Shown: positions 11,914-19,507 of the stretch, piece after piece | How positions within the stretch are numbered: position 1 is the first letter of the stretch | Layout: every line of letters starts with the position of its first letter | Assembly (NCBI GenBank): GCA_963383645.1 | Contig: OY726561.1 | Coordinates: forward strand, 141,319,441 to 141,383,440 | From: Muscardinus avellanarius | Lineage: Eukaryota; Chordata; Mammalia; Rodentia; Gliridae | Length of the DNA: 64,000 bases | Reading direction: 5' to 3' | Program-made: the position numbers and the translations under genes | The notes under the pieces: generated by a model | What the model was told of the DNA's origin: nothing | What the model saw: only the letters and a program-made list of their open reading frames with translations | The model's database searches: none

Positions 11914-13337
11914 TCAGAGGTAACTGACATCATCGCAGATGATGGGCTGGCGGCTGCGGCAGCTCATGAGGGCCGCGAAGCGCGAGAGGTCCGCAGGCAG
12001 TTCAAGCTCTGGGCGCGGCGGGCACGACAGCCGTTTCCCTGCCATTGCTGCCCGCCGAGCTCGGGCCAGCCGGCGCCTCAGCTGCTCCGAGAGGCCGAGC
12101 AGGAACTGGGGGGGTCGGCCACGAGCACGGGGTGCGCCTCCGTCGCCCCCCTCACTTGCTGCCTCGGGCAGCTCCATCCAGTTGTGAACTAAGTCAGCAA
12201 AACAGTTGTCCCCCAGCACCAGGGGCTGGCGACTGCGACCCCTGTTCAGCAGGGCTGCCGTCCAGTCCTCGGCCTCCAGTCCCTGCCAGTGCTCCAGGCA
12301 GGCGTCTGGGGTGGACTTGGGCCGCGGGCGGTGGGCAGGCGGTGTGTGGCCTACAGGCTCCCTGCCGGCCAGGGAGAGGCCACTGACTGAGAGGCGCTGG
12401 CTAGGAGGGGGCCGTGCTCGGAGTGCTGGGCGCTGGGGTACCGGCAGGTCCTCCTCTCGCCAGGTGCTGCCTGACACCTCGGAGAAGCCAGAGTCCCAGT
12501 CCAGGCCTTGCTCTCTAGGACTCCCGAAGGCTGCACCCTTGTCTTCTGTCACCAAAGCTTCCTCCTCCTCCTCCTCCACACAGCAGACAGAGTCCTCTTC
12601 AAAGTCTTCGGGGGCCTGAAGCTGGTGGCGGGGCTGCACACCTGGGCCGGTTTTGGGGGGCGGCTGCAGGGGGCCAGGCATAGGCGAGGAGCCTGTGTCC
12701 CGGCCGCACAGCTGCAGGGGAAGAAAGAGCCGCAGGTGGAAGGTGTTGCTTGTCACCCCACGAGCCTGACCCGGCCAGCCCTGAGGAGGGTGAGCGGGTG
12801 GCAGGGCTTGAGGGCCGGCTGGCCTGGCAGCGGGGCAGAACAGGCGCGGCTCCCATCCACCGGCCTGCTGGCTGGCAGTCCTGCAGGCTGCTGCACGCAG
12901 GGCCGGGCAAGTCGGCACCCGCCACCGGGGCCTGCTTCGGGAAGTGCGTCCTGTCGGGGCTCCGCGGGGGTGGGGTGGGGGGGCATCCTGCCTTTGGGGT
13001 AGCAGGCCCCCAAAGCGCCTTTCAGAGAAGGCCAGGGGTCTGCTGGCGAGCGGCAGAGGAAGGAGGGACAGGCCAGTCTGAGGCTGGGCGTCCACAGCGG
13101 CGCCGCACTTCTTTAGGCCCCGGGCACCCCTGCTCTGCCCCAGGAGAAGCCCCCGCCACTGCCCTCCTGCTACTTGATGCCCGAGCAGCTCCACCACCCG
13201 CAGCCCAGCGCTGGCCATCTGGCCCGCGGTCGGCTCCCGTCGCCGGCGCCCCGCGCGTCCTCGCGGCCACACCCACCCCTCCTCACCAGTTCCCAGCGGA
13301 GCTGGCTCAGGAAGCTGTCCAGCCGGGCGCTGTGCAT
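11914..13337 (-). CDS. INKA1: Inka box actin regulator 1 (PAK4 inhibitor)
   Basis: INKA1 (FAM212A) binds and inhibits the kinase PAK4 and affects actin and nuclear signalling. Coding exon 1 is 13287-13337 (17 codons, MHSARLDSFLSQLRWEL). Coding exon 2 is 11914-12711 (265 codons plus TGA). They are separated by a 575-bp GT-AG intron. The 282-aa product compares with 287 in human. Visible parts: a Glu run at 63-68 after two Cys; a Ser/Pro-rich middle; the Inka box at about 150-200, ending in NCFADLVHNWMELPE; an Arg-rich helix-like stretch; and the conserved C-terminus ending CDDVSYL. The motif RSRQP occurs both in the Inka box (176-180) and near the C-terminus (269-273). The minus-strand frame also stays open through the intron and promoter, but that upstream part is not INKA1-like. 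Confidence 0.94.
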
Positions 13338-13920
13338 GGCCGCGCCGAGCCCCCAGGCCGGCCGCTCCTCCTCCGCCCCGGCGAGCCGCGCAGCCAGGGC
13401 CGGCCGGCCAGCGCGCCCCGCCGCGCCGCCGCCGCCCCAACATCTGGCGGCCGCCCCGCCCCCGGCCCGCAGCCAGGGGCGGGGCGCGCGGAGGCCACGC
13501 CCGTGGGCGGGGCGCGCGGAGGCCACGCCCCGGCCCCTGTGCCCGCGCGGCGCCGCTGTCACTGAAGCCCGACCTGGTCCGGGGCGCGGACCCTGCGCTC
13601 GCCGCGTGGCGCGGGCAGCTCGGCCTCTCGGCCACCCCAGGGCGCTGGCCGCCCCTCCACAGGCACCGTGCGGCGCCCGATCCTGGACCCGGCGGTGTTG
13701 TAGGCCGCTGGGGGTCGGCCTCGCCCCCGCGGGGTCCCGACAACCCCGGGAGGTGACAGGAGTGGGCTCGGCCCTTCTGAGCCTCGGGGCTCGCAAGGCC
13801 CCGCCGCAGAGTTGGGGGGCCCTCGGGAATCCCCGCCCGTGCGGGCTCGCCGCGCTGGGCTGGGCCGCCCTCTGGTGGGCCGCGCGGGGCTCCTCTGCGC
13901 GGGGACGGTCACAGCCTGTG
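13150..13920. promoter_or_regulatory. CpG island and promoter of INKA1
   Basis: A very CpG-rich stretch covers the first coding exon of INKA1 and several hundred bases upstream (to the right, as the gene is on the minus strand). It contains many GGGCGG/CCGCCC Sp/KLF-type boxes and no TATA box that I can place. The transcription start is not resolved. Long open frames here result from low stop-codon frequency in GC-rich DNA. Confidence 0.8.
13477..13531. repeat. 28-bp tandem duplication with GC boxes in INKA1 promoter
   Basis: A 28-bp unit beginning GGGCGGGGCGCGCGG and ending in GCCACGCC occurs twice, starting at 13477 and 13505, almost without change. Each copy holds a GGGCGGGGC Sp/KLF box and a CCACGCC element. 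It lies 140-195 bp upstream of the INKA1 start codon. Confidence 0.8.
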
Positions 13921-14095
13921 CCCTGGGCCCCGCAGTCAGACGCTAGGTTCACGGTATAGTCTAACTGGAAACAGACTGGATTTAGCAGGCAAGAAAATCT
14001 GGGTGAGGAGGGCATCGGGCTAGTTTGTGACCGGATGCTCAGCGGATGTGGCATCGGATGCGGTCTGAGGGGTCACCATGAACTATCAAGAAGAG

Positions 14096-14470
14096 GGGCA
14101 TCCTAGCTGGATGCTCTGTGCCTGCCTGTAGTCCCGGGTACTAGAGAAGGATCTCGAGTTCCAGGCCAGCCTGGGCAACTTAGCAAGACCCTGTCTCAGA
14201 ATGGAAATTGAAGCAGATGCTTGTGACCCCAGTACTTGGAAGGCTGAGACATGAGGATCACAGGTTCCAGGACAACCTCAGCAAGTACTGAAACTTTAAC
14301 CAACCTAGTGAGACTCTGTTTAAAAAATAAGGCCGGGTGTGATGGTGCAAGCTTGTAATCCCAGTACTTGGGAGGCTGAGATAGGAGGATCACAGGTTCA
14401 AAGCCAGCCTCAGCTATTTAGGTGAGGCCCTCTGCAACTTAGTAAAACTCTATTTCAAAATAAAGAATAA
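14096..14470 (+). repeat. Three SINE copies upstream of the nested LTR block
   Basis: Head-to-tail B1-dID-type pieces at about 14098-14205 (diverged), 14206-14330 and 14331-14470. They are recognised by the left-half phrases TGTAATCCCAGTACTTGGGAGGCTG (in variants) and AGACCCTGTTTC, followed by A-rich joints. Confidence 0.75.
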
Positions 14471-14583
14471 GCCAGGCGTGGTGGCACACACTTGTAATCC
14501 CCGCGCTTGGGAGGCTGAGACAGGAGGATCACACAGGTTCGAAGCCAGCCTCAGCTACTTAGTGAGGCTCTCAGCAACTTAGT

Positions 14584-14908
14584 TGATAAGTTGGGTCCTG
14601 CACTCATGTGACTTTGTGTCACATGACCTCTGCAGGGCAAGGGAGGGGCTGAAACCCCCGCGAGAATTGGGCGTTCCCATGAGTAAAACCCCCATCTCGC
14701 GAGATGCATGCCTTTAAAAGGAGAGCCCGCGTCCTCTAGCTTCGGACAGGCGCGCGGGCCCCACGGTGCCTCGCCCTGATCCCCGGGAGAGCCGTGCCAT
14801 TAAAACTTTACATGCCATGTGTACCGGACCTCTCTCGTGTTTTTCACACTCCGCCGTACGCACATTATTTTTTATTTTACTCGCATTAATTTTTTATTTT
14901 ACTTATCA
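14584..14908 (+). repeat. 5' LTR of the provirus
   Basis: Starts TGATAAGT and ends ACTTATCA. It carries a palindromic pair of E-boxes at 14604-14626, a TATA-like CCTTTAAAAG at 14711-14720 and an ATTAAA polyadenylation signal at 14799-14804, giving a plausible U3-R-U5 order. The last third is AT-rich. Confidence 0.9.
14604..14626. promoter_or_regulatory. Palindromic MiT/TFE-like E-box pair in the LTR
   Basis: TCATGTGAC and GTCACATGA form a perfect inverted repeat with a 5-base centre. Each arm matches the CATGTG-type E-box preferred by MITF/TFE factors. The same sequence is unchanged in the 3' LTR. Binding is inferred only. Confidence 0.5.
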
Positions 14909-14910
14909 TT

Positions 14911-14928
14911 TGGTGCCGAACCGGGAGA
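14911..14928 (+). other. Primer-binding site, tRNA-Phe-like
   Basis: TGGTGCCGAACCGGGA begins two bases after the 5' LTR. It matches the complement of the tRNA-Phe 3' end (TGGTGCCGAAACCCGGGA) except for two missing bases. Position and the TGG start are typical; the tRNA identity is tentative because of the gap. Confidence 0.65.
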
Positions 14929-15150
14929 ACTCTTGGGTCCCTCCCCATTTTTTTCCTCTTTTTTTTCTGTTTTCTGTTTTTATTTTTACTCTCTTTTTGA
15001 GCCCCGGACTCTCCGACCCGCCAGCAGCTCAACTGTGAGGTCCCACACCAGTGCTCCGCTTGCAGGCGTTGCTCCCACCACTGCCGCCGCTGCCGCCCCG
15101 TGCCTGCCCGGACCGTAAGCTTCTTCCCCAGCCCCGCGCTCTCCAGGAGA

Positions 15151-15675
15151 GCCGGCGGCCTTCTTCCCGCCCCGGGCTCTGCTGAGAGTCCGTGGCCATC
15201 TTTCCAGCCCCGAGCTCTGCTGAGAGCTCGCAGCCATCTTTCCGGCCCTGCGCTCTGCTGAGAGCCGGTGGCCATCTTCCAGCTCTGAGCTCTGCTGAGA
15301 GCTCGCGGCCATCTTTTCGGCCCTGTCCTCTGCTGAGAGCCGGTGGCCATCTTTCCAGCCCTGAGCTCTGCTGAGAGCTCGCGGCCATCTTTTCGGCCCC
15401 ACGCTCTGCTGAGAGCCGGTGACCATCTTTCCGGCCCCGCGCTCTGCTGAGAGCCGGTGGCCATCTTTCCGGCCCCGCGCTCTGCTGAGAGCCGGTGGCC
15501 ATCTTTCCGGCCCCGCGCTCTGCTGAGAGCCGGTGGCCATCTTTCCGGCCCCGCGCTCTGCTGAGAGCCGGTGGCCGTCTTTCTGATCCCGCACTCTGCT
15601 GAGAGTCTGCGGCCATCATTCCGGCCCTGCGCTCTGCTGAGAGCCAGTGGCCATCTTTTCCTGCCCACGTGCTCT
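15151..15675 (+). repeat. 38-bp tandem repeat array in the provirus leader
   Basis: About 14 head-to-tail units of 37-38 bp, for example starting near 15413, 15451, 15489 and 15527. Each unit reads roughly GCCGGTGGCCATCTTTCC then GGCCCCGCGCTCTGCTGAGA. Central units are nearly identical and outer ones diverge. Almost every unit holds a GCCATCTT core resembling a YY1 site. Because 38 is not a multiple of three and the unit lacks stops on the minus strand, long open frames appear there; they are artefacts. Confidence 0.92.
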
Positions 15676-16969
15676 CTTCTGGAGCACCGACAGTTATCTT
15701 CCACTGCCACCGCAGCCGCAGCCACCACCGCCGGGGCGTGCAGGCTCCGCCGGCCGCCAGGCTGCCAGTTCCACCCGCCCAGAGCCAGGCTCCTTGGGTG
15801 ATGCTGGCACCTGCTCTGCTTGCCGACCTCCTGCACGAGCCAGGACCTCTGCCTGCCGCTTGGACCTCCTAAAACCGCCGTTCCAGCTCAGCGCTCCGGT
15901 CACCGCCGGGACCTCTGGCCGATTTGCCCCGCTCGCCCCGAGCCAGGCTCATTGGGCGGCGCACAGCCGGCTTCGGTGTCCGCCAGTCACCCGCGCCAGG
16001 CGTAGCTCTACTCGCTGCTGCTGCTCCGTTTCGCCCGCCCAAGCCTAGCTCACTGGCGGTGCTCCTCGGGGCCCAGCCTCAGTGACTGCCGCATGCCTAG
16101 AAGCCATTTTGTCTCCACGCCGCAAACTGGACAAGCCATGTTGCCTGTGTGCCACTTTTTGATCCCGCCTGCGCCAGCCGTCAATGCCATCCACACCAGC
16201 CACCAGCATCCGTGTGCCCCAGCTCCACCGCACCCCCAGCAGCTTCTCAGCGCTTCTGTCGCAGCCAGCACTGGCTGGCAACACTTCACTCCGGTAAACT
16301 GCCTCCTTCCCTTGGTTAGCGGGTTCCGGACTTGGGTCTTCCAGTCCACTGGGACCCCAAAATCCAAGCGCTTGGTGACCCATTATCCCCTGGTCCATTG
16401 GGACCACCCTGCGGATGACCAGGTCATCCTCCGGTTTTGAGAAGGAATGAAGACGTTCTTCCCTATCTCTTAACCTCCGTTTCCGAGCGATTGAGCAGGG
16501 AAATCGGGGACGCCCATTTCCTGTTCTTCGTTTCTGCCCGTGACCAATTATGGGAAGTCGAACCTTTATACTAGCAGATGCCCTGAGCGCCTGTCTGCCT
16601 TGATACGAGTTGGGAAATGGGTTGTGGTGGCCCAGGAATAGTTAGGAACTTTTATAAGCAGTCTGGTATCCCTCCAAATGCTCTGCCCTATCAGCTGCCA
16701 TTTATTTTCCCGCCAGCTGCCATTTTGTGATGGCGCATAGTCGCTGCCTGGTGATGTCACAGTCGCCATCTTGGCCCGCGCCAGACTGCAATTTTGCTGG
16801 GCGGCCCGCGTGGGCGTGCCCTAGGTGCTGTGGGAAACGCCGGGCCGGGGCTGGGGCGACACCCTCTGCCCATGGGGAGTCTGCGTTGCCATTCTTGCCG
16901 GACACCAGCCCCGGGACGCTCTCTTTGTGAGTATAGGTCCGTCGCAGCTGACAGAACCTTAACATGGCA

Positions 16970-17390
16970 TCTAAGTTTTAATTCCAGAGAGAAACAGGCG
17001 GAAATGGAGCGTACACTCCGACTTTGCCAAAAAGCAGATCCCTGGTAGCTGCCCTTCGGCTGGCGGTGGCGGCTCAGCCCTCTGGAGCGCCACCTAGGTG
17101 TGGAGGACTGCAACGACGACTACCTCCAGGAGCCTGCCTGAAGTGGGGCGAAGCCACGCCTACCAATCAGACTGTGCCCGGCGTGTGGCCAGGAGGGCCA
17201 CTGGAACAGTGCCCTTGGAAAAGGATGAGCCCCAGGTGCCTCAACACAGGGGGAGCACCTTTCCAGACCAGGCCCCGCCGCTGGTCCTACTCAGCCTGGC
17301 TGAAGACTGACGGCTCCTGGATCCCTCAACCTCCATCCTCTTTGCCAGCTCAGGGTAGCTCTCCAGGTACTGAGTAAGCCAGTCTCCTTT
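16970..17390 (+). pseudogene. Degraded gag nucleocapsid/protease-junction remnant
   Basis: From 16977 a short frame reads like the charged linker between capsid and nucleocapsid of class I retroviral Gag. It is broken by a stop and frame change near 17040. At 17175-17213 a zinc-knuckle pattern is visible (Cys-X2-Cys, then Gly-His-Trp), but the last Cys codon (17210-17212) is out of frame. A frame after about 17270 resembles the start of the protease region. No reading frame covers the whole. Family assignment rests on these short resemblances only. Confidence 0.55.
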
Positions 17391-17636
17391 TTGGTCGCCT
17401 GCTCAATCTCATGATTTGTTTTTTTCTTTAATAGCCCTTGCCTGTTCAAGCCTCCTCAAGCGCACATCACTAAGCTGTCCAGGGTAACCTCCAATTCGCA
17501 CTGCAGCTATGCACCCACCTGCACCCCTTCTGGGGGACTGGACTCCTGACTCCTCCCGGCCTGGGGCCCCTGACGACGCCCCTTGACAGCAGGAAGAAGC
17601 TAGAGGGTCCAATCGTCATCCTTTATCCCTACCATC

Positions 17637-17648
17637 AAAAGGCCGGGA
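17637..17648 (+). other. Polypurine-tract-like sequence before 3' LTR
   Basis: AAAAGGCCGGGA directly abuts the 3' LTR, where the plus-strand primer tract is expected. It is interrupted by CC, so it is an imperfect tract. Confidence 0.5.
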
Positions 17649-17971
17649 TGATAAGTTGGGTCCTGCACTCATGTGACTTTGTGTCACATGACCTCTGCAG
17701 GGCAAGGGAGGGGCTGAAACCCCCGCGAGAATTGGGCGTTCCCGCGAGTAAACCCTCCTCTCGTGAGATGCATACCTTGAAAAGGAGAGCCCGCCTCCTC
17801 AAGCTTCGGACAGGCGCGCGGGCCCCACGGTGCCTCGCCCTGATCCCCGGGAGAGCCGTGCCATTAAAACTTTATATGCCATGTGTACCGGACCTCTCTC
17901 GTGTTTTTCACACTCCGCCGTACTCACTTATTTTTTATTTTACTCGCATTAATTTTTTATTTTACTTATCA
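17649..17971 (+). repeat. 3' LTR of the provirus
   Basis: Same ends, E-box palindrome and ATTAAA as the 5' LTR. It differs at about ten positions plus a few one-base gaps, mostly around the TATA-like region, where CTTTAAAAGG has become CTTGAAAAGG. Confidence 0.9.
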
Positions 17972-18061
17972 TTAGTGAGACCCTGTTTCCAAATAAAATA
18001 TAAAATAGGTCTGGGAGTATAGCCCAGAGGTAGGAAGCCCCTGGGTTCCACCCCTAGTACC

Positions 18062-18493
18062 TGTCGGGGCCCACTCGGCTGGACCGAGATGGCACCCAGG
18101 CTTGTTGCCAGCGTGGATTCAAGATGGCGCCTAGGCTTGCAGCCAAGTCATGAGACTCACAAGATGGACGTCTCCTTGAGCATGCGCAGTGTGCCATGCT
18201 ACGTGCCTGCAGAATGATCAGTGACGCAGCACCTCGTGCTACCACCAGCCTGCCTATTAGAAAGTCAGAAGTGTGCATGCCCTAGCTGTGGGAAGCTTGG
18301 GGTTGGTAGGGAATAGAGGGAGGGATTTTGATGCTGATATATATTGTGCTTGCTGTACGCATAAAGAAGGAAGAAGAAGAGACATATTATTGAGACATAT
18401 TAAGGATCCATTAAAGAAGAATTCATATTTCAGCTGAAGAGGTGTCTGTGTTGTTCTCTAAGCCCCTGCGGGTCGAAGTCTTGGGGGACGATA
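18062..18493 (+). mobile_element. Solo LTR of a second ERV family
   Basis: A 432-bp block beginning TGTCGGGG and ending GGGACGATA, flanked by a 6-bp duplication AGTACC (18056-18061 and 18494-18499). A TATA-like CATAAAG lies near 18360 and ATTAAAG near 18410. A 6-bp duplication and a TGT start fit class II (ERVK/IAP-like) elements, and the end appears mutated from CA to TA. It shares no sequence with the neighbouring provirus LTR. It holds several AAGATGG/GATGGC (YY1-like) motifs. A solo LTR arises by recombination between the LTRs of a full element. Confidence 0.8.
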
Positions 18494-18542
18494 AGTACCA
18501 CCAAGAAAAATAAATAAATAAATAAAGAAAGAATAAAAAATA

Positions 18543-19210
18543 AGCCGGGCGTGGTGGCGCACGCTTGTAATCCCAGCATTTGGGAGGCTGAGACAGGATC
18601 ACGGTTCACGCACAGCCTCAGCTACTTAGTGAAGCCCTTTGCAACTCAGTGAGACCCTGTTTCCAAATAAAGAATAAAAAGTAGGGCTGGAGGTGCAGCC
18701 AGAAGTAGAATGCCCCTGGGTTCCATCTCCAATACTGTAAAAAATAAATAAATAATAAAATAGGGAATGTAGCTTAGTGGTAGAACCCCCCCCCATTCAA
18801 TCCCCAGTACCCTCCCACAGCAAAGATATATAATGTAAATACAAGAAATGGAACGGAAAAATCTCAAAGATATATCTGAACAAATGTTAAGACCTGAAGA
18901 CAGACGTGCAACTCATACCCAGGTGAAGTCCAGCAGGGCCTGGAGTCAGCCTGTGCGCTCCAGCTGATAACAGCACAGGGACCGCTGCTTCACTTCTACG
19001 TGAAGGGCTCCATTTGCAGGTTGAATGTAGACAGCATGTGTGTGCGCGTGTGTGCGTGTGTCATTGGGATGTAGCGCAGGGTATTTTACCTTGAGCCACA
19101 CCCCCCAGACGTAGTTCATGTCTAGTTTGAAACCGAGTCTCACTAGGTTGCTGAGAGCCTCGCTCTGGATCCTCCTGTCTCAGCCTGCAGAGCACTGGGC
19201 TTATAAACGT
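18543..19210. repeat. SINEs between the LTR block and CDHR4
   Basis: A plus-strand full B1-dID copy at about 18543-18745, a right-half fragment at 18765-18820, and a diverged minus-strand copy at about 19050-19210 preceded by a short GT-rich tract. The 18821-19040 interval shows nothing recognisable. Confidence 0.75.
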
Positions 19211-19461
19211 GCTGTGGGCCCCTTTTGAGAGATTTTGTAGCTGATAATGTTTAACTGGTGTGCTTGCTGTCTCCAAGGACAGCGGTAAGTCTCCTCCGCC
19301 CCACATCGTCCCACGGGGCTATGGAGATGAACAGGGGAGCATATGGGGACGTGGAGAGCAGCTTCCGGGTCTCCTGGAGGCCTGCCAGAGCTGTGGCGCT
19401 CAGTCAGCAGGCGGGCGGGGCCGGAGACCGGGACACCTGCCTGCCCAGTGTGTTGGAGCCG

Positions 19462-19474
19462 CTGGCCTGGCAAC
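19462..19474. promoter_or_regulatory. Possible RFX X-box upstream of CDHR4
   Basis: CTGGCC-T-GGCAAC resembles the RFX X-box (GTNRCC, short spacer, RGYAAC) with one mismatch, 33 bp before the start codon. CDHR4 is reported in ciliated tissues, where RFX factors act. The match is short and may be chance. Confidence 0.35.
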
Positions 19475-19507
19475 GGGTGGGCCGCCTCGCCGTCTCTTCA
19501 GGCCGCC

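Larger units (their letters stand above)
14584..17971 (+). mobile_element. Non-autonomous LTR-retrotransposon provirus (ERV)
   Basis: A 3388-bp element with two LTRs of about 325 and 323 bp. Each begins TGATAAGT and ends ACTTATCA, a perfect 8-bp inverted terminal pair. A 5-bp target duplication TTAGT flanks it (14579-14583 and 17972-17976). A primer-binding site follows the 5' LTR by two bases, and a purine-rich tract precedes the 3' LTR. The 2.7-kb interior has a GC-rich leader with a 38-bp repeat array and a broken gag-like remnant, but no open gag, pol or env. It cannot move by itself and must have been copied by enzymes from another element. The LTRs differ by roughly ten substitutions and a few small indels (hand count), about 3%, which indicates a fairly recent insertion. 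The family is unnamed here; class I (gamma-like) is the best guess from the gag remnant. Confidence 0.88.
14471..18515 (+). repeat. One B1-dID SINE split by two LTR insertions
   Basis: The SINE reads 14471-14583 (left half up to CAACTTAGT), resumes at 17972-18061 (TTAGTGAGACCC through the right half to CTAGTACC), and ends at about 18494-18515 (AGTACCACCAAG and the A-rich tail). Removing the provirus with one copy of TTAGT, and the solo LTR with one copy of AGTACC, restores a normal element of the subfamily seen elsewhere in the window. The SINE is therefore older than both insertions. Confidence 0.9.

Noticed and set aside
12712..13743. Minus-strand frame extending INKA1 exon 2 upstream to give 609 codons
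   Set aside because: The upstream part crosses the intron acceptor and the CpG island and has no INKA1 similarity. The spliced start at 13337 matches the known N-terminus.
13170..14054. Open frames of 261-294 codons on both strands
   Set aside because: These are CpG-island composition artefacts around the INKA1 promoter.
15151..15675. Regular repeat resembling a CRISPR array
   Set aside because: Units abut with no unique spacers, inside a mammalian provirus.
14886..15836. A 316-codon open frame on the minus strand with repeating KDGHRLSAERGAG-like units, and similar frames beside it
   Set aside because: It is the translation of the 38-bp repeat. As 38 is not a multiple of three, all frames cycle through the same unit. 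It lacks homology and runs antisense to the provirus.
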